From JAIBJN01 sp963802795 (GTDB lineage Bacteria > Actinomycetota > Thermoleophilia > Gaiellales > Gaiellaceae), in assembly GCA_963802795.1 (NCBI GenBank), contig CAWDJV010000005.1, positions 248,001 through 312,000 of the forward strand: DNA of 64,000 bases, in the 5' to 3' direction. Positions 1 through 9,043 of the stretch are shown here, piece by piece (position 1 is the stretch's first letter; each line of letters opens with the position of its first letter). The notes under the pieces are model-generated. The model did no database searches, was not told where the DNA came from, and saw nothing but the letters and a program-made list of their open reading frames with translations. The position numbers and the translations under genes are program-made.

Positions 1-909
1 TCGTGGACGGGCCCGGAGCTGGCGGCCGAGCTCGCGGTTTCCGCGCGGACTGTCCGTCGCGACGTGGATCGCCTGCGGCGGCTCGGGTACCCGGTCCGAG
101 CCGCGCCCGGCGTCGAGGGGGGCTATCGACTCGGCGCGGGGGCCGAGCTTCCTCCGCTTCTCCTCGACGACGAAGAGGCAGTGGCGGTCGCCGTCGGGCT
201 TCGCACGGCAGCCGGCGGCACCGCCGGGATCGAGGAAACGTCGCTCAGGGCGCTGGTGAAGCTCGAGCACCTGCTGCCGTCCCGGCTCCGCCGCCGCGTG
301 AACGCGCTGCGGACGTAAACGGTCTCGCTGGCAGGCTCAACGGACGCGGTGGAGGCCGGCTCCCTGGCCACCATCGCCGCCGCGTGCCGCGACCACGAGC
401 GGCTCCGGTTCCCGTATCGAAAGCACGACGGGACGAAGAGCAGGCGCATGGTAGAGCCGCATCGACTCGTGCACCTGGGGCGCCGCTGGTACCTGGTCGG
501 CTGGGACGTGGGGCGAGGGGACTGGCGCACGTTCCGCGTCGACCGGATCGAGCGGCCGCCGTCCACGGATCGCCGCTTCGTGCCGAGGAAGCCGCCCGCG
601 CGGGACATCGGCGCCTATGTCGCCGCCGCCGTGTCGGCCGCACGCGACCGCTACCAGGCCCAGGTCATCCTGCACGCGCCGCTGGCGCAGGTGGCACCGT
701 CCGTGCCGCCTTCGTACGGAACTCTGGAGGCGATCGACGAGCGCACCTGCCTCCTCCGCACCGGCTCGGACTGGCTCGACGGCCTGGCCGTCTACGTCGC
801 GTCGATCGGAGTCGACTTCGAGGTCGTCGAGCCGCCCGAGTTCGTCGACCAGGTTCGCGTGCTCGCCGAGCGCTTCCGCCGCGCGACTCCGGAGCGTTCG
901 CCGGGCTGA
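1..909 (+). pseudogene. YafY-type WYL-domain transcriptional regulator, 5' truncated by window edge and interrupted by an in-frame stop
   Basis: The reading frame enters from the left edge. The first part (1-318) has the end of a DeoR-like helix-turn-helix (ELAVSARTVRRDVDRLRRLG) and the YafY linker that ends PSRLRRRVNALRT. A TAA at 316-318 stops it, but the same frame resumes at once and runs to 909 with an intact WYL domain (RFPYRKHDG, MVEPHRLVHLGRRWYLVGWD) and WCX-like C-terminus. WYL regulators bind DNA through the HTH and a ligand, often a nucleic acid, through the WYL domain. A single nonsense codon in an otherwise well-kept frame could be a real null allele or a sequence error. If real, the two halves would be separate, probably non-functional polypeptides. 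Confidence 0.8.
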
Positions 910-913
910 CGGG

Positions 914-1321
914 TCAGTCGCCCGCGAGAGTGCCCCAGGCGAACCAGCTGCGCGGCTCGATCACGGCGGTGATGCTCTGCCGCTCGCGGTTCCAGTACGG
1001 CTCGCCGCGATACCGTCGGGACAGGCGGTCGATGTCCTCGAGCTCGGGGTCGTCCCGCAGCTCGACGACGTCTCCGGCCAGGAGAAGATGGCTGTACCAG
1101 TCGTCGCGCGACATGATCGTCACGGCCACGCGTGGATCGCGCCGCATATGGTCGAGGCGCCGTCTCGACGCGTCCATGTTCACCAGCAGACGCCCGTCTC
1201 GCCACTCGTACCAGGTGGGCACGGCATGGGGCGAGCCGTCGGGCCGCAGCGTTGCGATCACCGCGGGATTCGCGTCGGCGAGGAACGGCTCGAACCTGGG
1301 CGGGACCGGAGCGGGAGGCAT
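914..1321 (-). CDS. Pyridoxamine 5'-phosphate oxidase (PPOX) / F420-dependent family protein
   Basis: 135 residues with the split-barrel flavin or F420 binding fold: PAVIATLRPDGSPHAVPTWY at the N-terminus is the typical first strand pair, followed by RRRLDHMRRDPRVAVTIMSR and a C-terminal WFAWGTLAG. The length fits the single-domain PPOX class of actinobacteria, which use FMN or F420 to reduce or oxidise small molecules; the substrate cannot be read from sequence. The start is the ATG at 1321, 20 bp after the stop of the sigma factor gene on the same strand, so it is probably the last gene of a cupin-sigma-PPOX operon. Confidence 0.85.
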   Translation of the reverse strand: MPPAPVPPRFEPFLADANPAVIATLRPDGSPHAVPTWYEWRDGRLLVNMDASRRRLDHMRRDPRVAVTIMSRDDWYSHLLLAGDVVELRDDPELEDIDRLSRRYRGEPYWNRERQSITAVIEPRSWFAWGTLAGD

Positions 1322-1341
1322 CCCGTCGTCTGGAGCGCCGG

Positions 1342-2334
1342 CTACCGCTCGAGCCGGAGCGGCAGGCCGAAGAGCGGGAACAGGCTCGCGGTGTCGAGGA
1401 AGAAGGTGATCGCCGCGATCCGGCCGCCCGTGATCTCGAGGACCTGGAGGGACCACGCCTCGTGGCCTCCGTCCCCGTCGGGCCTGTACTGGCCGAACGC
1501 GGGCGAGCCGTTCGCCTGGGTGGCGACGAGGCGCGAGCCACGGCAGCCGATGCCGGGCCCGAGGCACCAGCGGCGGATGTCGAGGTGGTCGTGCAGCCAC
1601 AGCTCGTACGGCGGCATCGACCACGTCGCATCCTCGTGCAGAAGCGATGTGAGCGCGTCGAGGTCGTACCGCTCGAACGCGTCGACGTAGCGCTCGAGGA
1701 ACGCCTGCTGCTCGTCGTCCATCGGCTCGGCCGGCTCGGTCTCGGCGACGTCGGTCGCCGCGATGGTCGCGCGCGCCCGCTGGAGGGCGCTGTTGACCGA
1801 CGCGACGGAGGTGTCGAGCAGCTCCGCGACCTCGCTCGCCTTCCAGGACATGACCTCCCGCAGGATCAGCACCGCTCGCTGCCGCGGAGGAAGGTGTTGA
1901 AGCGCGGCGATGAACGCGAGCCGAACCGTCTCACGAGTGGCCGCGAGCTCGGCCGGGTCGCCGTCTGCCGGAAGCACGCGGCTGTCCGGCACCGGCAGGA
2001 TCCAGGTTGCCTCGGGGAGCGGCGAGCCCAGAGGCGCGTCGGCAGTCTGGGCGGCCGCGAGGTCCATGGGCCGCGCGCGGCGCTCCTTCCCCGCCAGCAT
2101 GTCGAGGCACACGTTGGTCGCGATCCGGTAGAGCCACGAGCGCAGGGCGGAGCGGCCTTCGAAGCGATCGAAGCCCCGCCACGCACGCACGAGCGTCTCC
2201 TGCACGGCGTCCTCGGCCTCGAACGCCGAGCCCAGCATCCGGTAACAGTGGGCGGTGAGCTCCGCCCGGTGCTCCTCCAGGCGGCTCTCGAGCTCCCCGG
2301 CGTCGCGCGTGGCCGTTCGTTGCACCCGAGCCAT
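1342..2334 (-). CDS. ECF sigma factor of the SigG type with C-terminal SnoaL-like domain
   Basis: 330 residues. Region 2 near residues 30-90 (RMLGSAFEAEDAVQETLVRA, then RSWLYRIATNVCLDML) and region 4 near 155-200 (LPPRQRAVLILREVMSWKAS, SVASVNSALQRARATI) are clear. The last 110 residues form a SnoaL/NTF2-like domain (LERYVDAFERYDLDALTSLL), the hallmark of the SigG/ECF56-like class. In that class the extension replaces a separate anti-sigma factor and modulates activity. No anti-sigma gene lies nearby, in keeping with this. It sits between a cupin gene (17 bp upstream) and a PPOX gene on the same strand. Confidence 0.92.
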   Translation of the reverse strand: MARVQRTATRDAGELESRLEEHRAELTAHCYRMLGSAFEAEDAVQETLVRAWRGFDRFEGRSALRSWLYRIATNVCLDMLAGKERRARPMDLAAAQTADAPLGSPLPEATWILPVPDSRVLPADGDPAELAATRETVRLAFIAALQHLPPRQRAVLILREVMSWKASEVAELLDTSVASVNSALQRARATIAATDVAETEPAEPMDDEQQAFLERYVDAFERYDLDALTSLLHEDATWSMPPYELWLHDHLDIRRWCLGPGIGCRGSRLVATQANGSPAFGQYRPDGDGGHEAWSLQVLEITGGRIAAITFFLDTASLFPLFGLPLRLER

Positions 2335-2351
2335 ACTAGGGGAGCCGACCG

Positions 2352-2666
2352 CTACGGCGCGGATCCCTCGGTTTCTCGTGCCAACGAGACGGCGCTCAGC
2401 ACGGCAGGCCCGAGCCCGCAGTTGTACAGCGCCCTGACCGGCAGGCCGTTCAGGCAGAGGACGGCGCCGCTCCCGAATCGCCTACGTCTGCCGCTCGAGC
2501 ACTCGAGCTCGATTTCCCCGTGCTCGACGACGACGAGCGCGTCGCGCCACTCGGCCTCGTCGTAGGGGCGGGCGCGACCGGGCGCGAGCGCGACCACCCG
2601 GAGCTCGAACGAGGCCGGGAGACGTCTGCCGAGAAAGGACAGCCGCTCACCGGCGTCGTGTTCCGT
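2352..2666 (-). CDS. Small cupin-like protein, possible ACG (or mutated ATG) start
   Basis: The conserved part (GRARPYDEAEWRDALVVVEH, then a glycine turn, FGSGAVLCLNGLPVRAL) looks like a single short cupin barrel of about 100 residues. No ATG, GTG or TTG occurs early enough in frame to give the full N-terminus; the first is a GTG at 2597, which would remove a plausible first strand. A strong Shine-Dalgarno GAGGAGGAGA (2680-2671) is followed, 4 bp further on, by ACG GAA CAC GAC in the correct frame. The start may therefore be ACG, or an ATG changed to ACG. It lies 17 bp upstream of the sigma factor gene, so it is probably co-transcribed. Function is unknown. Confidence 0.6.
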   Translation of the reverse strand, partial: TEHDAGERLSFLGRRLPASFELRVVALAPGRARPYDEAEWRDALVVVEHGEIELECSSGRRRRFGSGAVLCLNGLPVRALYNCGLGPAVLSAVSLARETEGSAP

Positions 2667-2757
2667 GTGATCTCCTCCTCTTCAGTTTCGTTGGCGAACG
2701 CTCTCGCAAGTAAGACGGCGGCGCGCAGCCCAACTCATCGCTGGCACCATCACTCCG

Positions 2758-3374
2758 ATGACGATTCTCGACGTGGATACTCCGCACGGCCCGGCGAAGG
2801 CTCACCTGCATCCGGTCGAGGAGCCGAGAGCCGCGCTGATCCTCGGTCACGGAGCAGCCGGCGGCGTAACCGCGGGAGACCTCGTCGCGGTGGCGGATGC
2901 GGCGCGCTCGCAAGGAATCAGCGTCGCGCTCGTCGAGCAGCCGTACCGCGTCGCCGGCAGGCGCTCCCCTGCTCCCGCGCGTCAGCTCGAAGCCGCGTGG
3001 ACCGCCGTCGTCGAAGAGCTGCTTGCGGGCGAGCTGCACGGGCTGCCGGTCATCGTCGGAGGGAGGTCCCTGGGTGGCCGCGTCGCCTGCCGCACGGCGG
3101 CTGCGACCGGCGCGGTCGGCGTTCTCTGCCTGGCGTTCCCGCTGCAGCCCCGCGCCGGTCGGGGAAGACCCAGCCTCCGAGCCGTCTCTCGGAGCTCGAC
3201 GACGTCGCCGTCCCGACGCTCGTCGTGCAGGGCACGCGAGATCCGTTCGGAATGCCTCCGCCGGCCGCGCGGCGGACGGTCGTGCAGGTGCCGGGAGACC
3301 ACAGCCTGAGAACGGACGTCGAGTCGGTGGCCGCCGCGGTCCGGGACTGGCTGCCCGGCGTGCTCGGCACGTGA
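2758..3374 (+). pseudogene. Alpha/beta hydrolase of the KANL3/Tex30 (dienelactone-hydrolase-like) type, one frameshift
   Basis: The first frame (2758-about 3150) carries MTILDVDTPHGPAKAHL, the oxyanion-region motif LILGHGAAGG and the nucleophile elbow GGRSLGGR. The end of the protein is in a different frame (about 3155-3374): VAVPTLVVQGTRDPFG supplies the catalytic aspartate and VPGDHSLR the histidine. Joining them needs one missing base near 3150-3160, at LAFPLQP / RRSGKTQPP. All catalytic-triad elements remain, so this is either a recent mutation or a sequence indel. Small hydrolases of this family have broad or unknown substrates. Confidence 0.8.
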
Positions 3375-3419
3375 CCGCTGGCGCCGGGACCTGCGCCCGT
3401 CCCCAACGGCCGCGGCCCT

Positions 3420-3596
3420 GGGTCTGACCCTGGGCATGGCCGCCGCGGACGACCCTCCGGGAACGGACCCCGCCCGCACAGGACGTGTCGCCGGCGCCGC
3501 GGCCCTGGACCCATGCGACCCAGGACCTGTCCGGTCCGGTATCCACAGAAAACCGGCGGAATCGTGGGCCGTTGCCGACGGGCCTGGGTCAGACCC
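3420..3596. repeat. Short inverted repeat GGGTCTGACCC / GGGTCAGACCC bounding the hydrolase-mreB gap
   Basis: GGGTCTGACCC lies at 3420-3430 and its exact reverse complement GGGTCAGACCC at 3586-3596. The right copy contains the mreB stop codon. The 155 bp between them is GC-rich with several further ACCC/GGGT words but no gene. It could act as a bidirectional transcription stop between convergent genes, or be a dispersed repeat; one window cannot tell. Confidence 0.4.
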
Positions 3597-4650
3597 GCGA
3601 GGGGCTCCGCGAGGCGCGGGCCGCCCGCGCGGCGCGCGCAGTCGCCTCGAACTCCTCCAGGCTCTGGCCGGCGCCGAGCGCGACGCACGTGAGCGGGGAC
3701 TCGACGAGGTGCACCGGGACGCCGGTCTCCGAGCGCAGGCGCGCGTCGATCCGGCGGAGAAGCGCCCCACCTCCGGCGAGCGCGATTCCTCGCTCGACGA
3801 CGTCGGCCGCGAGCTGCGGCGGCGTGCGTTCGAGCGTCTCCTTCACCGCGTCGACGATTCGTGTGATCGGCCCTTCGAGCGCGACCTGTACCTCCTCGGA
3901 GTGGAGCGCGATCCGCCGGAGGACGCCGCTGACCTGATCCCGTCCCGCGACCTCTGCCCGGCTCGGCTCCGCCGAGTCGAGCGCCCCGCCGATCTCGATC
4001 TTCACCTGCTCGGCGCGCTCCTGTCCGATCAGGAGGCCGTGCGCCTTCTTGGCGTGATCGACGATCGCGTCGTCCATCTCGTAGCCGCCGACCCGGATGG
4101 AGCTCGAGACCACGGTCCCCCCGAGCGCGATCACCGCCACCTCGGTGGTTCCGCCGCCGATGTCGACCACCATGCTCGCCGAGGGCTCCGCGACGGGCAG
4201 GCCGGCGCCGATCGCCGCCGCCATCGCCTCCTCGATGAGGCAGGCCTCGCGCGCGCCCGCGACGAGAGTCGCCTCTTCGACGGCCCGTCGCTCGACGTCG
4301 GTGATGCCGCTCGGCACGCAGAGCATGACGCGCGGATGGGCCAGCCGGTTGCTGATGGTTCGCCGGATGAAATGCCGAAGCATCTGCTCCGTCACCTCGA
4401 AATCCGCGATGACGCCGTGTCGAAGAGGCCGAGTCGCGCGGATCCTCGCCGGCGTGCGGCCGATCATGCGACGCGCTTCCTCCCCCACGGCGAGGACCTC
4501 GCCCGAAACCTCATCGACCGCGACGACGGACGGCTCGAAGAGGCGAATGCCCTCGCCGCGGACGAAGACGACCGTATTCGCCGTGCCGAGGTCGACGGCG
4601 AGCTCGCCGCCGCGTCGCGATGACAGCTTTCGCCAGAAGCGTGCGGACAT
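3589..4650 (-). CDS. mreB: Rod shape-determining protein MreB
   Basis: 353 residues from ATG 4650. Actin-fold ATPase motifs are all present: phosphate 1 AVDLGTANTVVFVRGEGI, connect/phosphate 2 MVVDIGGGTTEVAVIALGG, VGGYEMDDAIVDHAKKAHG, and the adenosine loop ALAGGGALLRRID. MreB polymerises under the inner membrane and guides lateral wall synthesis. Here it is solitary, without mreC or mreD beside it. The reading frame stays open upstream to 5115 without homology, so the ATG followed by SARFWRKL is the natural start. Presence of MreB suggests a rod-shaped cell or a developmental role. Confidence 0.95.
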   Translation of the reverse strand: MSARFWRKLSSRRGGELAVDLGTANTVVFVRGEGIRLFEPSVVAVDEVSGEVLAVGEEARRMIGRTPARIRATRPLRHGVIADFEVTEQMLRHFIRRTISNRLAHPRVMLCVPSGITDVERRAVEEATLVAGAREACLIEEAMAAAIGAGLPVAEPSASMVVDIGGGTTEVAVIALGGTVVSSSIRVGGYEMDDAIVDHAKKAHGLLIGQERAEQVKIEIGGALDSAEPSRAEVAGRDQVSGVLRRIALHSEEVQVALEGPITRIVDAVKETLERTPPQLAADVVERGIALAGGGALLRRIDARLRSETGVPVHLVESPLTCVALGAGQSLEEFEATARAARAARASRSPSRV

Positions 4651-4751
4651 GGTTGAGCGCTGACCCCGGAGACAGGGTAGTGAAGCCGAAGCCTGCCGGT
4701 GTTGCGTGAGACGAAAAGCACACGCCGCGGCGATTTGATATCCCCACACGG

Positions 4752-5966
4752 TTGGGCGGCTCGGAGCGGCACCTGAAGGGCGTGGAGGCTCGCTGGCCGG
4801 AGCCGTACCACGCCTACCACGAGGACTTCGAGTACTACGAGGATCGCGCGCTCGGCCTGCTCGCGTCGGCCGAGGACGGCAACGACGGGGCGGTAGCCGC
4901 ATTCGAGCGTTGGGAAGCGCCGCTGACCGAGGCGGGCGCGCGAACCGTAGTCGCGCTCGAGCACGGGTTCGGGACGTGGTCGGCGCTCCGCCGGCACGTC
5001 GCCGGGCTCCGCGACTCGGGAGAGCCCTTCGCGCTCGCCTACCGGGCGGTCGAAGCTCGTGACGTGGAGGCACTCGAGCAGGTGCTCGACCGTCATCCCG
5101 ACCTCGTCTCCGCACGCGGGACGAACGGCAACGACCTCCTTGGAATGGCGGCCGGAACCGGTGACGAGCGTCTCGTCACGTCGCTGCTCGAACGGGGAGC
5201 CGATCCTTCGCGCGGCAACGCGCACGGTTGGACACCGCTTCACCAGGCCGCCTACGGCAACCGGCCGGACCTCGCGCGGACCCTTCTGGACGCGGGCGCG
5301 CCGGTCGACTCGTCGGGCCGCGGCGACGGCGGCACGCCGCTCGTCGTTGCGCTGTTCTGGGGTAACCGGGAGACGGCCGAGCTCCTGGCCGAGCGCGAGG
5401 TCGTTCCGCGGAACCTGCGCGCCGCCGCCGGGCTCGAGCGGCTCGAGCTGATCGGCGAGCTGGTCGAAGCCGACGGCCGCCCGACGCCGGAGGCCGGAGC
5501 ACATCGGGCGTACTACCGCCCGCACAGCGGCTTCCCGCCCTGGCGGCCCTCGGACGATCCGCAGGAGGTGCTCGACGAGGCGCTCTCGTGGGCGGCGCGA
5601 AACGACCGCGTGGATTCGCTCGACGCGCTGGTCGCGTGCGGCGCGGACGTCGAGGCCGACGTCTACCGCGGCACGGCGCTCGCCTGGGCCGCCGCCTGCG
5701 GGAGAACGAGCGCGGTCCGGCGCCTGCTCGCCCTCGGCGCCGACCCGACCGGCCGCTCGACGTTCGGCGGGCCCCAGCACGGCGAAGGGGTGACGGCCCT
5801 CCATCTGGCCGCGCAGGACGGGCACCTCGACGCGATCGAAGCGCTACTCGAGGGAGGCGCGGATCCGACAGTCCGCGACGCCCTCTACGACTCGACGCCG
5901 GCCGGCTGGGCGGAGCATTCGCAGCGCCACGCCGCGGCCCAGCTGCTCCAGAGCCGCGGCGGCTGA
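4752..5966 (+). CDS. Ankyrin-repeat protein
   Basis: 404 residues, TTG start at 4752 divergent from mreB. After an N-terminal segment of about 80 residues (EYYEDRALGLLASAEDGND, FGTWSALRRHVAGL) come ankyrin units: GWTPLHQAAYGNRPDLARTL, GTPLVVALFWGNRETAELL, GTALAWAAACGRTSAVRRLL and GVTALHLAAQDGHLDAIEAL. The HxWxxLRRHV-like start is shared with a family of actinobacterial ankyrin proteins of unknown partner. Probably cytosolic: no signal peptide or membrane segment. It is followed 16 bp later by an acyl-CoA dehydrogenase gene on the same strand, but a shared pathway is not evident. Confidence 0.88.
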   Translation: MGGSERHLKGVEARWPEPYHAYHEDFEYYEDRALGLLASAEDGNDGAVAAFERWEAPLTEAGARTVVALEHGFGTWSALRRHVAGLRDSGEPFALAYRAVEARDVEALEQVLDRHPDLVSARGTNGNDLLGMAAGTGDERLVTSLLERGADPSRGNAHGWTPLHQAAYGNRPDLARTLLDAGAPVDSSGRGDGGTPLVVALFWGNRETAELLAEREVVPRNLRAAAGLERLELIGELVEADGRPTPEAGAHRAYYRPHSGFPPWRPSDDPQEVLDEALSWAARNDRVDSLDALVACGADVEADVYRGTALAWAAACGRTSAVRRLLALGADPTGRSTFGGPQHGEGVTALHLAAQDGHLDAIEALLEGGADPTVRDALYDSTPAGWAEHSQRHAAAQLLQSRGG

Positions 5967-5982
5967 GCCCGGAGTTACGCTG

Positions 5983-6888
5983 GTGCCGGTGAAGCTTCCC
6001 AAAGAGGTGGCCGTCGTCGGTGCCGGCGTGATGGGTACCGGGATCGCGCGTGTCTTCGCGGATGCCGGCGCCTCCGTGCGGCTCTGCGCCCGGCGCGAAT
6101 CGACACTCGCCGCAGCCCGCAGTCGGCTGGGCGCGACGGCGACGGAGGTGCTGCTGACGACTTCTGCCGACGAGGCGCTCGCGGCGGCCGAGCTCGTGAT
6201 CGAGACGATCTTCGAGGAAGCCGACCCGAAGCGTGCGCTCCTCGCCCGGGCCGAGGAGGTCGCCTCACCGGAAGCGATCCTGACGACGAACACGTCGTCG
6301 CTCTCCATCTCGTCGCTCGCCGAAGTTCTCCGACGGCCGGAGCGCTTCGCCGGCCTGCACTGGCTGAACCCGCCGGAGCTCGTCGAGGTCGTCGAGGTCG
6401 TCGGAGGCGAGCGGACCGCGGCCGAGACGCTGGAGTCCCTCGCAGGCTGGATGTTCGAGCTCGGCAAGGCGCCCGTGATCGTCCGTCGCGACGTGCCGGG
6501 CTTCATCGTCAACCGCCTCCAGTACGCCCTCCTCCGGGAGGCGTATGCACTCGTCGACGCAGGCGTCTGCTCCTTCGCGGACGTCGACCGCGCCGTCACC
6601 CACGGCCTCGGCGCCCGCTGGGCGGCGATCGGGCCGTTCGAGACGATGGATCTCGCCGGGCTCGACGTCCACGCAGCGGTGGCGGCGAACCTCTGGCCCG
6701 AGCTCGCAAACGCCACCGAGCCTTCGCCGTCGATCGCGCGCGTCCTCGAGACCGGCGCTCTCGGCGTGAAGAACGGCCGCGGCCTTCGAGGTGACTACGA
6801 TCCTGCCGCCGCCCGTGCGCTCGGGGACCGGCGTGATCGCGTCTTACGCGGGCTCCGGGCGCTCCGAGAGGGAGCGCGAGAGGCCTGA
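5983..6888 (+). CDS. 3-hydroxyacyl-CoA dehydrogenase (3-hydroxybutyryl-CoA dehydrogenase type)
   Basis: 301 residues, GTG start. Rossmann motif VAVVGAGVMGTGIARVFADA at residues 9-28; ETIFEEADPKRALLARAEE and TTNTSSLSISSLAE carry the usual catalytic region; the HWLNPPELVEVVEVV stretch carries the active-site histidine (HFxNP-like, here HWLNP) and the C-terminal domain has PGFIVNRLQYALLREAYALV. It oxidises 3-hydroxyacyl-CoA with NAD+ in beta-oxidation or related acid metabolism; this single-polypeptide length fits the HBD/FadB2 type. Its 3' end overlaps the 3' end of the convergent urocanase gene by about 45 bp. Confidence 0.92.
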   Translation: MPVKLPKEVAVVGAGVMGTGIARVFADAGASVRLCARRESTLAAARSRLGATATEVLLTTSADEALAAAELVIETIFEEADPKRALLARAEEVASPEAILTTNTSSLSISSLAEVLRRPERFAGLHWLNPPELVEVVEVVGGERTAAETLESLAGWMFELGKAPVIVRRDVPGFIVNRLQYALLREAYALVDAGVCSFADVDRAVTHGLGARWAAIGPFETMDLAGLDVHAAVAANLWPELANATEPSPSIARVLETGALGVKNGRGLRGDYDPAAARALGDRRDRVLRGLRALREGAREA

Positions 6889-8515
6889 GCCCGGGATTTC
6901 CAGCGCGTGCTGTCGCTGCTTCGGCAAGCGCCTCCGGATACGCGGCGTCTGCGTAGCGTGCGACCCCGAGGGCGGGGTCGGACCAGAAGACCCGGCTGAG
7001 CTTCCGCTCGGCCAGCTCGGTTCCGTCGGCCACGACGACCATGCCTGAGTGGATCGAGCGGCCGATGCCGACCCCACCGCCGCTGCCGATTGCCACCCAG
7101 CTCGCGCCCTGTGCAGCGTTGAGGAGGGCCGAGAGGACCGGCCAGTCGGCGACAGCGTCGCTCCCGTCGCGCATCGCCTCGGTCTCCCGCGTCGGCGAGG
7201 CGACCGACGCCGGGTCCATGTGGTCGCGGCCGAGGGCAAGGGGGCCGCACCGGCCCGAGCGGACGAGGTCGTTCAGCGCCAAGGCGACGCGGTCGCGCTC
7301 CCCGAGCCCCAGCCAGCAGATGCGCGCGGGCAGGCCTTGAAGCGGGACGCGCTCTCGCGCCAGCTCGATCCAGGCGCGGAGCGAGTCCGTGCCGACGACC
7401 TCCATGACGACGTCCTCGCTGCGCCTCAGATCGGCGGGATCGCCGCTGAGGCAGATCCACCGAAACGGGCCCACTCCACGCGCGAAGATCGACCGGACGT
7501 ACGCGGAGACGAATCCCGGGATCACGAAGGCGTCCTCGACCCCGTGGGCGGCGGCCTGCGCCCTGATGCCGTTCCCGTACTCGAAGACGATTGCGCCCCC
7601 GTTCCTGTAGCCGAGGAGCGCCCTGACATGATCCGTCAGCGAGTCGAACACCGCGGCGCGGAAATCGGGATCGTCCGGGGTTGCGCCGGCGGCCTCCGCG
7701 GCCGTCATGCCGCGGGGGACGTACGCGCGCAGGGGATCGTGCGCGGGTGTCTGGTCGGTGACGACGTCGAAGGCGACCCCCTCGCCGAGAAGCCGCGGGA
7801 TGACGTCGGCGGCGTTGCCGACGAGCGCGACCGTCCCGGGCCCAGCCGGGTCGAGGTGCGCGGCGAGCGCCTCTTCGTAGCCTGCGACGACGTCGACCCA
7901 GCCGTCGCGGAGACGACGCTCGGCCCGCGACGGGTCGACCTCGACGACAAGGGCGCGGCCGCCGTTCAGCGTCACGCCGAAGCCCTGGGCGCCTCCCATC
8001 CCACCGAGACCGGCGGTGAGAACTCGCCTGCCCGCGAGAGTGCCGCCGAAATGAGACGCCGCAACCGCGCGAAACGTCTCGTACGTGAAGCCGAGAATGC
8101 CCTGCGTGCCAATGTAGAACCAGCCGGCCGCAGTCATCTGTCCGTACATCGTCAGGCCGGCGTCCTCGAGGCGACGGAAGGAGTCTTCGTCCGACCAGGC
8201 CGGCACGACCATCGCGGTCGAGATGAGGACACGGGGCGCGTCCGGGTGCGTCGGGAGGACGGCGACCGCCTTGCCGGACTGGATCACGAGCGTCTCGTCC
8301 GAGCCGAGCCGCTCGAGCGCCGCGATGATCTCCTCGAGCGCCTGCGGGTCGCGGGCGGCCCGCCCTCGACCGCCGTAGACGACCAACGACGCGGCATCCT
8401 CGGCGACGTCCGGGTCGAGGTTGTTGAGGAGGCAGCGCAGCGCCCCCTCCTGCTCCCAGCCGCGGCACCGAAGCTGGGGACCTCGCGGAGCCCCGCCGAG
8501 AAGGCGCTCGAGCAC
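6844..8515 (-). CDS. hutU: Urocanate hydratase (urocanase), frameshift near the C-terminus
   Basis: Hydrates urocanate to imidazolonepropionate in histidine breakdown, using bound NAD+. Urocanase landmarks run the full length: RCRGWEQEGALRCLLNNLDP, QSGKAVAVLPTHPDAPRVLI, FYIGTQGILGFTYETF, the NAD-binding LTAGLGGMGGAQGFGVTLNG, FVIPGFVSAYVRSIFARGVG and GSGGGVGIGRSIHSG. The main frame stays good to YADAAYPEALAEA (about 6930). The normal tail HALEIPG appears in the next frame, ending at 6844. One indel near 6925-6935 restores about 557 residues, the family length. GTG 8515 is chosen because family homology begins just after it. No other hut genes are adjacent. Confidence 0.9.
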
Positions 8516-8608
8516 ACTCGGATCGTAACCCGGCGACGGGGACGAGCCGGCTTGTCTGAAAGGCGGCGAGGCGTAAGCTGCCGAAGAAACGAGACGGAAG
8601 GAGGGGCT

Positions 8609-8980
8609 ATGCCCGGACAGGTCGTTCACCTCGAGATTCCGGCCGGCGACACGGAGAGGGCGCGCGCGTTCTGGGGCTCGCTCTTCGGCTGGCAATGGCA
8701 GACGTTCGAGGGGCCGACGGAGTACCACATGACCCAGCTCTCCGACACGACGGGCGGGGCGATCTACGCGCCGGATCCGCCCGACAAGCGCGGGCCGCGG
8801 GTCTACTTCGACGTCGAGGACATCAACGCAGGCCACGCACGGGTGAAGGAGCTCGGGGGCGAAGCCCAGGAGACCATGGCGGTTCCCGGCATGGGCTGGT
8901 TCTCGCTCTGCACGGACACGGAGGGCAACGAGTTCGGCCTCTGGCAGCACGATCCCGAAGCTTCCGCGCCGAGCCAGTAG
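8609..8980 (+). CDS. VOC-fold (glyoxalase/bleomycin-resistance-like) protein
   Basis: 123 residues with a Shine-Dalgarno GGAGGGG ahead of ATG 8609. One VOC beta-alpha-beta-beta-beta pair: VVHLEIPAGDTERARAFWGS with FGWQWQTFEG, then YFDVEDINAGHARVKELGGE and FSLCTDTEGNEFGLWQHD. The potential metal ligands are His near residue 7 and Glu near 110 (GNEFGLW). Members range from glyoxalase-like enzymes to antibiotic-binding proteins; the AFWGSLFGW signature is common in small actinobacterial proteins of unknown substrate. Cytosolic. Confidence 0.88.
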   Translation: MPGQVVHLEIPAGDTERARAFWGSLFGWQWQTFEGPTEYHMTQLSDTTGGAIYAPDPPDKRGPRVYFDVEDINAGHARVKELGGEAQETMAVPGMGWFSLCTDTEGNEFGLWQHDPEASAPSQ

Positions 8981-9043
8981 GCTCGCTGAGCTGAGAGCCC
9001 ACCGCCGCTCAGGGGTGGCCGCCCGTGCACGTCACCCCGGCGG

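Noticed and set aside
3..1409. Long plus-strand open frame of 468 residues over the WYL and PPOX genes
   Set aside because: It is an Arg/Ala/Gly-rich shadow frame without motifs; the WYL, PPOX and sigma genes in other frames are well supported.
7049..8980. 643-residue plus-strand frame antisense to urocanase and running into the VOC gene
   Set aside because: Only the last 123 residues, from ATG 8609, are a real protein; the rest mirrors hutU.
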